64,000 nucleotides of DNA, from contig OZ038510.1 in assembly GCA_964036315.1 (NCBI GenBank), forward strand, positions 87,260,664 through 87,324,663. The letters are read 5' to 3'. Positions within the stretch are counted from its first letter, which is position 1; every line of letters starts with the position of its first letter. A program made the translations under genes and the position numbers. Source of the DNA: Acanthosepion esculentum. Lineage: Eukaryota > Mollusca > Cephalopoda > Sepiida > Sepiidae. Shown in pieces: positions 37,682-50,500 of the stretch. Under the pieces are notes generated by a model. That model was not told the DNA's origin, did no database searches, and was given only the letters and a program-made list of their open reading frames with translations.

Positions 37682-40600
37682 GACCCCCCACCCAAGAGAC
37701 AGTGCCAGAATGTCTCACGCAGACGACCCCAAGACCCAGAAAGTACCACGCAGACGACCCCCAGTCCCAGAAAGTCCCAGGAAGACGACCCCCCACCCTG
37801 GAGACAGTCACAGAAAGTCCCACGCAGACGACCCCCCACCCAAAAGACAGTCCCAGAAAGTCCCACGCAGACCACCTCCAGTCCCAGAAAGTCCGACCCA
37901 GGAGACAGTGCCAGAATGTCCCACGCAGACGACCCCAAGTCCCAGAAAGTCCCACGCAGACGACCCCCCACCCAGGAGACAGTCCCAGAAAGTCCCAAAC
38001 AGTCGAGCCCCTCCCAGGAGACAATCCCAGGAAGTCCCACGCAGACGACCCCCAGTCCCAGAAAGTCCCACGCAGACGACCCCCCCACACAGTAGTCAGT
38101 CCCAGAAAGTCCCAAACAGACGACCCCCTACCCAGGAGACAGTCCCAGAAAGTCCCACGCAGACGACCCCCAGTCCCAGAAAGTCCCACGCAGACGACCC
38201 CCAAAACAGTAGACAGTCCCAGAAATTCCCAAACAGACGACACCCCAACCAGGAGACAGTCCCAGGTAGTCCCAAGCAGACGACCCCAGTCCCAGAAAGT
38301 CCCACGCAGACGACCCCCAGTCCCAGAAAGTCCCACGCATAGGACCCCCCAACCAGGAGACAGTCCCAGAAATTCCCAAACAGACGACACCCCACCCAGG
38401 AGACAGTCCCAGGTAATCCCAAGCAGACGACACCCAGTCCCAGAAAGTCTCACGCAGACAACCCCCAGTCCCAGAAAGTCCCACCCATACGACACCCAGT
38501 CCAAGAAAGTCACACGCAGACGACCCCCAGTCCCAGAAAGTCCCACGCAGACGACCCCCCACACAGTAGACAGTCCCAGAAAGTCCCAAACAGACGACCC
38601 CCAGTCCCAGAAAGTCCCACGCAGACGACCCCCACCCAGGAGACAGTCCCAGAAAGTCCCACGCAGACAACCCCCCACCCAGGAGACAGTCGCAGAAAGT
38701 CCCACGCAGACGACCCCCAGTCCCAAAAAGCACACACGCAGACGACCCCCAGTCCCAGATATTCCCACGCAGACGACCCCCCCACAGTAGACAGTCCCAG
38801 AAAGTCCCAAACAGACGACCCCCCACCCAGGAGACAGTCCCAGGTAGTCCTAAACAGACGATTCCCAGTCCCAGAAAGTCCCACGCAGACGACCCCCAGT
38901 CCCAGAAAGTCCCACGCATACGACCCCCCACACAGGAGACAGTCCCACAAAGTCCCAAACAGTCGACCCCCCTCCCAGGAGACAGTCCCAGGAAGTCCCA
39001 CGCAGACGACCCCCAGTCCCAGAAAGTACCCACGAAGACGACCCCCAGTCCAAGAAAGTCCCACGCAGACGACCCCCAGTCCCAGAAAGTCCCACGCAGA
39101 CGATCCCCCACCCAGGAGACAGTTCCAGAAAGTCCCACGCAGACGACCCCCCACCCAAGAGACAGTGCCAGAATGTCCCACGCAGACGACCCCAAGACCC
39201 AGAAAGTACCACGCAGACGACCCCCAGTCCCAGAAAGTCCCAGGAAGACGACCCCCCACCCTGAAGACAGTCCCAGAAAGTCCCAAACAGCCGACCCCCA
39301 GTCCCAGAAAGTCCCACGCAGACGACCCCCACCCAGGAGACAGTCCGAGAAAGTCCCACGCAGACAAGCCCCCACCCAGGAGACAGTCCCAGAAAGTCCC
39401 AAACAGACGACCCCCCACCCAAGAGACAGTGCCAGAATGTCTCACGCAGACGACCCCAAGACCCAGAAAGTACCACGCAGACGACCCCCAGTCCCAGAAA
39501 GTCCCAGGAAGACGACCCCCCACCCTGGAGACAGTCACAGAAAGTCCCACGCAGACGACCCCCCACCCAAAAGACAGTCCCAGAAAGTCCCACGCAGACC
39601 ACCTCCAGTCCCAGAAAGTCCGACCCAGGAGACAGTGCCAGAATGTCCCACGCAGACGACCCCAAGTCCCAGAAAGTCCCACGCAGACGACCCCCCACCC
39701 AGGAGACAGTCCCAGAAAGTCCCAAACAGTCGAGCCCCTCCCAGGAGACAATCCCAGGAAGTCCCACGCAGACGACCCCCAGTCCCAGAAAGTCCCACGC
39801 AGACGACCCCCCCACACAGTAGTCAGTCCCAGAAAGTCCCAAACAGACGACCCCCTACCCAGGAGACAGTCCCAGAAAGTCCCACGCAGACGACCCCCAG
39901 TCCCAGAAAGTCCCACGCAGACGACCCCCAAAACAGTAGACAGTCCCAGAAATTCCCAAACAGACGACACCCCAACCAGGAGACAGTCCCAGGTAGTCCC
40001 AAGCAGACGACCCCAGTCCCAGAAAGTCCCACGCAGACGACCCCCAGTCCCAGAAAGTCCCACGCATAGGACCCCCCAACCAGGAGACAGTCCCAGAAAT
40101 TCCCAAACAGACGACACCCCACCCAGGAGACAGTCCCAGGTAATCCCAAGCAGACGACACCCAGTCCCAGAAAGTCTCACGCAGACAACCCCCAGTCCCA
40201 GAAAGTCCCACCCATACGACACCCAGTCCAAGAAAGTCACACGCAGACGACCCCCAGTCCCAGAAAGTCCCACGCAGACGACCCCCCACACAGTAGACAG
40301 TCCCAGAAAGTCCCAAACAGACGACCCCCAGTCCCAGAAAGTCCCACGCAGACGACCCCCACCCAGGAGACAGTCCCAGAAAGTCCCACGCAGACAACCC
40401 CCCACCCAGGAGACAGTCGCAGAAAGTCCCACGCAGACGACCCCCAGTCCCAAAAAGCACACACGCAGACGACCCCCAGTCCCAGATATTCCCACGCAGA
40501 CGACCCCCCCACAGTAGACAGTCCCAGAAAGTCCCAAACAGACGACCCCCCACCCAGGAGACAGTCCCAGGTAGTCCTAAACAGACGATTCCCAGTCCCA

Positions 40601-41135
40601 GAAAGTCCCACGCAGACGACCCCCAGTCCCAGAAAGTCCCACGCATACGACCCCCCACACAGGAGACAGTCCCACAAAGTCCCAAACAGTCGACCCCCCT
40701 CCCAGGAGACAGTCCCAGGAAGTCCCACGCAGACGACCCCCAGTCCCAGAAAGTACCCACGAAGACGACCCCCAGTCCAAGAAAGTCCCACGCAGACGAC
40801 CCCCAGTCCCAGAAAGTCCCACGCAGACGATCCCCCACCCAGGAGACAGTTCCAGAAAGTCCCACGCAGACGACCCCCCACCCAAGAGACAGTGCCAGAA
40901 TGTCCCACGCAGACGACCCCAAGACCCAGAAAGTACCACGCAGACGACCCCCAGTCCCAGAAAGTCCCAGGAAGACGACCCCCCACCCTGAAGACAGTCC
41001 CAGAAAGTCCCAAACAGCCGACCCCCAGTCCCAGAAAGTCCCACGCAGACGACCCCCACCCAGGAGACAGTCCGAGAAAGTCCCACGCAGACAAGCCCCC
41101 ACCCAGGAGACAGTCCCAGAAAGTCCCAAACAGAC
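37682..41135 (+). repeat. 1,727-bp tandem duplication within D
   Basis: CCCAAGAGACAG occurs at 37691 and 39418, and again at 39154 and 40881. The module at 38096 recurs at 39823, and several further landmarks keep the same offset of 1727. The copies are about 37682-39408 and 39409-41135. Stretches hundreds of bases long are identical by eye, and encoded frames of 87, 108 and several hundred codons repeat without change. Homology breaks cleanly before 37682 and after about 41139. Confidence 0.92.
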
Positions 41136-41849
41136 GACCCCCCTCCCAGGAGACAGTCGAGGAAAGTCCCACGCAGACGACCCCCAGTCCCAGAAAGCAC
41201 ACACGCAGACGACCCCCAGTCCCAGAAATTCCCACGCAGACGACCCCCAACCCAGGAGACAGTCCCAGGTAGTCCCAAACAGACGATTCCCAGTCCCAGA
41301 AAGTCCCACGCAGACGACCCCCAGTCCCAGAAAGTCCCACGCATACGACCCCCCACACAGGAGACAGTCCCACAAAGTCCCAAACAGTCGACCCCCCTCC
41401 CAGGAGACAGTCCCATGAAGTCCCACGCAGACGACCCCCAGTCCCAGAAAGTAACCACGAAGACGACCCCCAGTCCCAGAAAGTCCCACGCAGACGACCC
41501 CCAGTCCCAGAAAGTCCCACGCAGACGATCCCCCACCCAGGAGACAGTCCCAGAAAGTCCCAAGAAGACGACCCCCCACCCAAGAGACAGTGCCAGAATG
41601 TCCCACGCAGACGACCCCAAGACCCAGAAAGTACCACGCAGACGACCCCCAGTCCCAGAAAGTCCCAGGAAGACGACCTCCAGTCCCAGAAAGTCCCACG
41701 CAGACGACCCCCCACCCAAAAGACAGTCCCAGAAAGTCCCACGCAGACCACCTCCAGTCCCAGAAAGTCCGACCCAGGAGACAGTGCCAGAATGTCCCAC
41801 GCAGACGACCCCTAGTCCCAGAAAGTCCCACGCAGACGACCCCCCACCC

Positions 41850-44800
41850 AGGAGACAGTCCCAGAATTTCCCAAACAGTCGACCCCCCTCCCAGGAGACA
41901 GTCCCAGGAAGTGCCATGCAGACGACCCCCAGTCCCAGAAAGAACCCACGCAGACGACCCCCAGTCCCAGAATGTCCCACGCAGACGACCTCCAGTCCCA
42001 GAAAGTCCCACGCAGACGACCCCCAGTCCAAGAAAGTCCAACGCAGACGACTCCCAGTCCCAGAAAGTCCCACGCAGACGATCCCCCACCCAGGAGACAG
42101 TCCCAGAAAGTCCCACGCAGACGACCCCCAGTCCCAGAATGTCTCACGCAGACGACCTCCAGTCCCAAGCATACGACCACCAGTACAAGAAATTCCCAGG
42201 CAGACGACCCCCAGTCCAAGAAAGTCCCACGCAGACGACCCCCCACACAGTAGACCGTCCCAGAAAGTCCCAAACAGACAACCTCCAGTCCCAGAAAGTC
42301 CCACGCAGATTACCCCCACCCAGGAGACAGTCCCAGAAAGTCCCACGCAGACGACCCCCCACCCAGGAGACAGTCCCAGAAAGTCCCAAACAGTCGACCA
42401 CCCTCCCAGGAGACAGTCCCAGGAAGTCCCATGCAGACGACCTCCAGTCCAAGAAAGTACCCACGCAGACGACCCCGAGTCCCAGAAAGCCCCACGCAGA
42501 CGACCTCCAGTCCCAGAAAGTCCCACGCAGACGACGCCCAGTCCAAGAAAGTCCCACGCAGATGACGCCCAGTCCCAGAAAGTCCCACGCAGACGATCCC
42601 CCACCGAGGAGACAGTCCCAGAATGTCCCAAGCAGACGACCCCCCACCCAGGAGACAGTCCCAGGTAGTCCCAAACAGACGATTCCCAGTCCCAGAAAGT
42701 CCCACGCAGACGACCCCCAGTCCCAGAAAGTCCCACGCAGACGACCCCCCCACACAGTAGTCAGTCCCAGAAAGTCCCAAACAGACGACCCCCTACCCAG
42801 GAGACAGTCCCAGAAAGTCCCACGCAGACGACCCCCAGTCCCAGAAAGTCCCACGCAGACGACCCCCAACACAGTAGACAGTCCCAGAAATTCCCAAACA
42901 GACGACACCCCACCCAGGAGACAGTCCCAGGTAGTCCCAAGCAGACGACCCCAGTCCCAGAAAGTCCCACGCAGACGACCCCCAGTCCCAGAAAGTCCCA
43001 CGCATAGGACCCCCCAACCAGGAGACAGTCCCAGAAATTCCCAAACAGACGACACCCCACCCAGGAGACAGTCCCAGAAAGTCCCAAGCAGGCGACCCCC
43101 CACCCAAGAGACAGTGCCAGAATGTCCCACGCAGACGACCACAAGACCCAGAAAGTACCACGCAGACGACCCCCAGTCCCAGAAAGTCCCAGGAAGACGA
43201 CCCCCCACCCTGGAGACAGTCGCAGAAAGTCCCACGCAGACGACCCCCCACCCAAAAGTCAGTCCCAGAAAGTCCCACGCAGACCACCTCCAGTCCCAGA
43301 AAGTCCGACCCAGGAGACAGTGCCAGAATGTCCCACGCAGACGACCCCAAGTCCCAGAAAGTCCCACGCAGACGACCCCCCACCCTGGAGACAGTCACAG
43401 AAAGTCCCACGCAGACGACCCCACACCCAAAAGACAGTCCCAGAAAGTCCCACGCAGACCACCTCCAGTCCCAGAAAGTCCGACGCAGACGACCCCCCAC
43501 CCAGGATGCACTCCCAGAAAGTCCCAAACAGTGGACACCCCTCCCAGGAGACAGTCCCAGGAAGTCCCACGCAGACGACCCCAGTCCATGAAAGTACCCA
43601 CGCAGACGACCCCCAGTCCCAGAAAGTCCCACGCAGACGACCTCCAGTCCCAGAAAGTCCCACGCAGACGACCCCCAGTCCCAGAAGTTACCCACGCCGA
43701 CGACACCCAGTCCCAGAAAGTCCCACGCAGACGACCCCATGTCCCAGAAATTCCCACGCAGACGACCCCCACCCAGGAGACAGACCCAGAATGTCCCCCG
43801 CAGACGACCGCCCACCCAGGAGACAGTCCCAGAAAGTCCCAAACAGTCGAACCCCCTCCCAGGAGACAGTCCCCGGAAGTCCCACGCAGACGACACCCAG
43901 TCCCAGAAAGTCTCACGCAGACGACCTCCAGTCCCAGAAAGTCCCACGCAGAGGACCCCCCACACAGTAGACAGTCCCAGAAAGTCACAAACAGACGACA
44001 CCCAGTCCCAGAAAGTCCCACGCAGACGACCCCCACCCAGGAGACAGTCCCAGAAAGTCCCACGCAGACGACCCCCCACCCAGGAGACAGTCCCAGAAAG
44101 TCCCAAACAGACGACCCACCTCCCAGGAGACAGTCCCAGAAAGTACCACGCAGACAACACCCAGTCCCAGAAAGTCCCCACGCAGAAGACCCCCAGTCAC
44201 AGAAAGTCCCACGCATACGACCCCCCACACAGTAGACAGTCCCAGAAAGTCACAAACAGACGACACCCAGTCCCAGAAAGTCCCACGCAGACGACCCCCA
44301 CCCAGGAGACAGTCCCAGAAAGTCCCACGCAGACGATCCCCCACCCAGGAGACAGTCCCAGAAAGTCCCAAACAGTCGACCCCCCTCCCAGAAGACAGTC
44401 CCAGGAAGTCGCATGAAGACGACCCCCAGTCCCAGAAAGTACCCACGCAGACGACCCCCACTCCCAGAAAATCCCACGCAGTCGACCTCCAGTCCCAGAA
44501 AGGCCCACGCATACGACCACCAGTCCAAGAAAGTCCCACGCAGACGACCCCAGTCCCAGAAAGTCCCACGCAGACGAACCCCCACACAGTAGACAGTCCC
44601 AGAAAGTCCCAAACAGACGACCCCCCAACCCAGGAGACAGTCCCAGGTAGTCCCAAGCAGACGAGTCCCAGAAAGTCCCACGCAGACGACCCCCAGTCCC
44701 AGAAAGTCCCATGCATACGACCCCCCACCCAGGAGACAGTCCCAAAAATTCCCAAACAGTCGACCCCCCTCCCAGGAGACAGTCCCAGGAAGTCCCATGC

Positions 44801-45480
44801 AGACGACCCCCAGTCCCAGAAAGAACCCACGCAGACGACCCCCAGTCCCAGAAAGTCCCACGCAGACGACCTCCAGTCCCAGAAAGTCCCACGCAGACGA
44901 CCCCCAGTCCAAGAAAGTCCAACGCAGACGACTCCCAGTCCCAGAAAGTCCCACGCAGACGATCCCCCACCCAGGAGACAGTCCCAGAAAGTCCCACGCA
45001 GACGAACCCCAATCCCAGAATGTCTCACGCAGACGACCTCCAGTCCCAAGCATACGACCACCAGTACAAGAAATTCCCAGGCAGACGACCCCCAGTCCCA
45101 GAACGTCCCACGCAGACGACCCCCCACACAGTAGACCGTCCCAGAAAGTCCCAAACAGACAACCTCCAGTCCCAGAAAGTCCCACGCAGATTACCCCCAC
45201 CCAGGAGACAGTCCCAGAAAGTCCCACGCAGACGACCCCCCACCCAGGAGACAGTCCCAGAAAGTCCCAAACGGTCGACCACCCTCCCAGGAGACAGTCC
45301 CAGGAAGTCCCATGCAGACGACCCCCAGTCCAAGAAAGTACCCACGCAGACGACCCCGAGTCCCAGAAAGCCCCACGCAGACGACCTCCAGTCCCAGAAA
45401 GTCCCACGCAGACGACGCCCAGTCCAAGAAAGTCCCACGCAGATGACGCCCAGTCCCAGAAAGTCCCACACAGACGATCC
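41850..45480 (+). repeat. Two dispersed copies of a 750-bp D segment (offset about 2,882)
   Basis: About 41850-42600 matches about 44732-45480. Shared rare features are CATGCAGACGACCCCCAG followed by AAAGAACCCACGCAG (41916 and 44798), and ACGACCACCAGTACAAGAAA (about 42170 and 45052). The second word also occurs near 36002, so a third, partial relative lies upstream. Differences are scattered single bases. Confidence 0.78.
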
Positions 45481-46079
45481 CCCACACAGTAGACAGTCCC
45501 AGAAAGTCCCAAACAGACGACCCCCAGTCCCAGAATGTCCCACGCAGACGACCCCCACCCAGGAGACAGTCCGAGAAAGTCCCACGCAGACAACCCCCCA
45601 CCCAGGAGACAGTCCCAGAAAGTCCCAAACAGACGACCCCCCTCCCAGGAGACAGTCGCAGATAGTCCCACGCAGACGACCCCCAGTCCCAGAAAGCACA
45701 CACGCAGACGACCCCCAGTCCCAGAAATTCCCACGCAGACGACCCCCAACCCAGGAGACAGTCCCAGGTAGTCCCAAACAGACGATTCCCAGTCCCAGAA
45801 AGTCCCACGCAGACAACCCCCAGTCCCAGAAAGTCCCACGCATACGACCCCCCACACAGGAGACAGTCCCACAAAGTCCCAAACAGTCGACCCCCCTCCC
45901 AGGAGACAGTCCCAGGAAGTCCCACGCAGACGACCCCCAGTCCCAGAAAGTAACCACGAAGACGACCCCCAGTCCAAGAAAGTCCCACGCAGACGACCCC
46001 CAGTCCCAGAAAGTCCCACGCAGACGATCCCCCACCCAGGAGACAGTCCCAGAAAGTCCAAAGCAGACGACCCCCCACC

Positions 46080-47560
46080 CAAGAGACAGTGCCAGAATGT
46101 CCCATGCAGACGACCCCAAGACCCAGAAAGTACCACGCAGACGACACCCAGTCCCAGAAAGTCCCAGGAAGACGACCCCCCACCCAAAAAACAGTCCCAG
46201 AAAGTCCCACGCAGACCACCTCAAGTCCCAGAAAGTCCGACCCAGGAGACAGTGCCAGAATGTCCCACGCAGACGACCCCAAGTCCCAGAAAGTCCCACG
46301 CAGACGACCCCCCACCCAGGAGACAGTCCCAGAAAGTCCCAAACAGTCGAGCCCCTCCCAGGAGACAGTCCCAGGAAGTCCCACGCAGACGACCCCCAGT
46401 CCCAGAAAGTCCCACGCAGACGACCCCCCCACACAGTAGTCAGTCCCAGAAAGTCCCAAACAGACGACCCCCTACCCAGGAGACAGTCCCAGAAAGTCCC
46501 ACGCAGACGACCCCCAGTCCCAGAAAGTCCCACGCAGACGACCCCCAACACAGTAGACAGTCCCAGAAATTCCCAAACAGACGACACCCCACCCAGGAGA
46601 CAGTCCCAGGTAGTCCCAAGCAGACGACCCCAGTCCCAGAAAGTCCCACGCAGACGACCCCCAGTCCCAGCAAGTCCCACGCATAGGACCCCCCAACCAG
46701 GAGACAGTCCCAGAAATTCCCAAACAGACGACACCCCACCCAGGAGACAGTCCCAGGTAATCCCAAGCAGACGACACCCAGTCCCAGAAAGTCTCACGCA
46801 GACGACCCCCAGTCCCAGAAAGTCCCACCCATACGACCCCCAGTCCAAGAAAGTCCCACGCAGACGACCCCCAGTCCCAGAAAGTCCCACGCAGACGACC
46901 CCCCACACAGTAGACAGTCCCAGAAAGTCCCAAACAGACGACCCCCAGTCCCAGAAAGTCCCACGCAGACGACCCCCACCCAGGAGACAGTCCCAGAAAG
47001 TCCCACGCAGACAACCCCCCACCCAGGAGACAGTCCCAGAAAGTCCCAAACAGACGACCCCCCTCCCAGGAGACAGTCGCAGAAAGTCCCACGCAGACGA
47101 CCCCCAGTCCCAAAAAGCACACACGCAGACGACCCCCAGTCCCAGATATTCCCACGCAGACGACCCCCCCCCCACAGTAGACAGTCCCAGAAAGTCCCAA
47201 ACAGACGACCCCCCACCCAGGAGACAGTCCCAGGTAGTCCCAAACAGACGATTCCCAGTCTCAGAAAGTCCCATGCAGATGACCCCCAGTCCCAGAAAGT
47301 CCCACGCATACGACCCCCCACACAGGAGACAGTCCCACAAAGTCCCAAACAGTCGACCCCCCTCCCAGGAGACAGTCCCAGGAAGTCCCACGCAGACGAC
47401 CCCCAGTCCCAGAAAGTACCCACGAAGACGACCCCCAGTCCAAGAAAGTCCCACGCAGACGACCCCCAGTCCCAGAAAGTCCCATGCAGACGATCCCCCA
47501 CCCAGGAGACAGTTCCAGAAAGTCCCAAGCAGACGACCCCCCACCCAAGAGACAGTGCCA
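46080..47560 (+). repeat. Diverged relative of the 1,727-bp unit
   Basis: From the CCCAAGAGACAGTGCC word near 46080, the order of D variants follows that of 37690 onward: AAGACCCAGAAAGTACC, CCCAGGAAGACG, GCAGACCACCTC, GTCCGACCCAGG, then the 330-bp module. There are small deletions and substitutions, and a return to CCCAAGAGACAG at about 47540. It is an older copy of the unit that was later duplicated at 37682-41135. Confidence 0.7.
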
Positions 47561-50500
47561 GAATGTCCCACGCAGACGACCCCAAGACCCAGAAAGTACC
47601 ACGCAGACGACCCCCAGTCCCAGAAAGTCCCAGGAAGACGACCCCCCACCCTGGAGACAGTCCCAGAAAGTCCCAAACAGACGACCCCCAGTCCCAGAAA
47701 GTCCCACGCAGACGACCCCCACACAGGAGACAGTCCGAGAAAGTCCCACGCAGACGACCCCCACCCAGGAGACAGTCCCAGAAAGTCCCAAACAGACGAC
47801 CCCCCTCCCAGGAGACAGTCGCAGAAAGTCCCACGCAGACGACCCCCAGTCCCAGAAAGCACACACGCAGACGACCCCCAGTCCCAGAAATTCCCACGCA
47901 GACGACCCCCAACCCAGGAGACAGTCCCAGGTAGTCCCAAACAGACGATTCCCAGTCCCAGAAAGTCCCACGCAGACGACCCCCAGTCCCAGAAAGTCCC
48001 ACGCATACGACCCCCCACACAGGAGACAGTCCCACAAAGTCCCAAACAGTCGACCCCCCTCCCAGGAGACAGTCCCAGGAAGTCCCACGCAGACAACCCC
48101 CAGTCCCAGAAAGTAACCACGAAGACGACCCCCAGTCGAACAAAGTCCCACGCAGACGACCCCCAGTCCCAGAAAGTCCCACGCAGACGATCCCCCACCC
48201 AGGAGACAGTCGCAGAAAGTCCCACGCAGACGACCCCCAGTCCCAGAAAGCACACACGCAGACGACCCCCAGTCCCAGAAATTCCCACGCAGACGACCCC
48301 CAACCCAGGAGACAGTCCCAGGTAGTCCCAAACAGACGATTCCCAGTCCCAGAAAGTACCCACGCAGACGACCCCCAGTCCCAGAAAGTCCCACGCAGAC
48401 GACCTCCAGTCCCAGAAAGTCCCACGCAGACGACGCCCAGTCCAAGAAAGTCCCACGCAGACGACCCCCAGTCCCAGAAAGTCCCACGCAGACGATCCCC
48501 CACCCAGGAGACAGTCCTAGAAAATCCAAGCAGACGGTCCCCCACCCAGGAGACAGTGCCAGAATGTCCCACGCAGACGACCCCAAGTCCCAGAAAGTCC
48601 CACGCAGACGACCCCCCACCAAGGAGACAGACCCAGAATGTCCCACGCAGAAGACCCCCCACCCAGGAGACAGTCCCAGGAAGTCCCACGCAGACGACCC
48701 CCAGTCCCAGGTCTCAAGCCGACGACCTCCAGTCCCCGAAAGTCCCACGCATACGACCCACAGTCAAAGAAAGTCCCACGCAGACGACCCCCAGTCCCAG
48801 AAAGTCCCACGAAGACGAACCCCCACACAGTAGACAGTCCCAGAAAGTCCCAAACAGACGACCCCCAGTCCCAGAAAGTCCCACGCAGACGACCCCCACC
48901 CAGGAGACAGTCCCAGAAAGTCCAACGCAGACGACCCCCCACCCAGGAGACAGTCCCAGAAAGTCCCAAACAGACGACACCCCTGCCAGTAGACAGTCCC
49001 AGAAAGTCCCAAACAGACGACCCCCACCCAGGAGACAGTCCCAGGTAGTCCCAAGCAGACGAGTCCCAGAAAGTCCCACGCAGACGACCCCCAGTCCCAT
49101 AAAGTCCCACGCATACGACCCCCCACCCAGGAGACAGTCCCAGAAAGTCCCAAACAGTCGACCCCCCTCCCAGGAGACAGTCCCATGCAGACGACCTCCA
49201 GTCCCAGAAAGTACCCACGAAGACGATCCCCAGTCCCAGAAAGTACGCACGCAGACGACCCCTAGTCCCAGAAAGTCCCACGCAGACGACCCCCCACCCA
49301 GGAGTCAGTCCCAGAAAGTCCCACGCAGACGACCCCCTTCCCCAGAAAGTCCCACGCAGACGACCCCCACCCAGGAGACAGTCTTAGAAAGTCTCACGCA
49401 GACGACCTCCAGTCCCAGAAAGTCCCACGCAGACGACCCCCGTCCCAGAATGTCCCACGCAGACGACCCCCCACACAGTAGACAATCCCAGAAAGTACCA
49501 AACAGACGACCCCCACCCAGGAGACGGTCCCAGTTAGTCCCAAGGAGACGACCCCCAGTTTCAGAAAGTACCACGCAGACGTCCCCCCAGTCCCAGAAAG
49601 TCCCACGCATACGACCACCAGTCCCTCAGGGTCCCACGCAGACGACCCCACACCCAGGAGACAGACCCGGAAAGTACCACGCAGACGACCCCCCACCCAG
49701 GAGATAGTCCCAGAAACTCCCAAACAGACAACCCACCTCCCAGGAGACAGTCCGAGAAAGTCCCACGCAGACGACCCCAGTCCCAGAAAGTACATACGTA
49801 GACGACCCCCAGTCCCAGAGATTCCCACGCAGACGACACCCCAGGCAGTAGACATTCCCAGAAAGTCCCAAACAGACGACCCCCCACCCAGGAGACAGTC
49901 CCAGGTAGTCCCAAGCAGACGATTCCCAGTCCCAGAAAGTCCCACGCAGACGACCCCCAGTCCCAGAAAGTCCCACGCATACGAACCCCCACCCAGGAGA
50001 CAGTCCCAGAAAGTCCCAAACAGTCGACCACCCTCCCAGGAGACAGTCCCAGGAAGTCCCACGCAGACGACCTCCAGTCCCAGAAAGTCCCACGCAGACG
50101 ACGCCCAGGCCAAGAAAGTCCCACGCAGACGATCCCCCACCCAGGAGACAGTGCCAGAATGTCCCACGCAGACGACGCCCCACCCAGGAGACAGTCCCAG
50201 AAATTCCCAAACAGTCGAGCCCCTCCCAGGAGACAGTCCCAGGAATTCCCACGCAGACGACTCCCAGACCCAGAAAGTCTCACGCCGACGACATCCAGTA
50301 CCCGAAAGTCCCACGCATACGACCCCCAGTCAAAGAAAGTCCCACGCAGACGACCCCCAGTCCCAGAAAGTCTCACGAAGACGAACCCCCACACAGTAGA
50401 CAGTCCCAGAAAGTCCCAAACAGACGACCCCCAGTCCCAGAAAGTCCCACGCAGACGACCCCCACCCAGGAGACAGTCCCAGAAAGTCCAACGCAGACGA

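Larger units (their letters stand above)
33322..46766 (+). repeat. Recurring 330-bp D module, six copies
   Basis: A module beginning ACACAGTAGTCAGTCCC and containing GACGACCCCCTACCC, ACACAGTAGACAG + AAATTCCC, GCAGACGACCCCAGTCCC and ACGCATAGGACCCC occurs at about 33330, 36633, 38096, 39823, 42761 and 46440. The copies at 38096 and 39823 appear identical; the others differ at a few bases. Spacing between copies is uneven (about 1.5-3.7 kb), which marks the skeleton of a larger, rearranged higher-order repeat. Confidence 0.82.
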
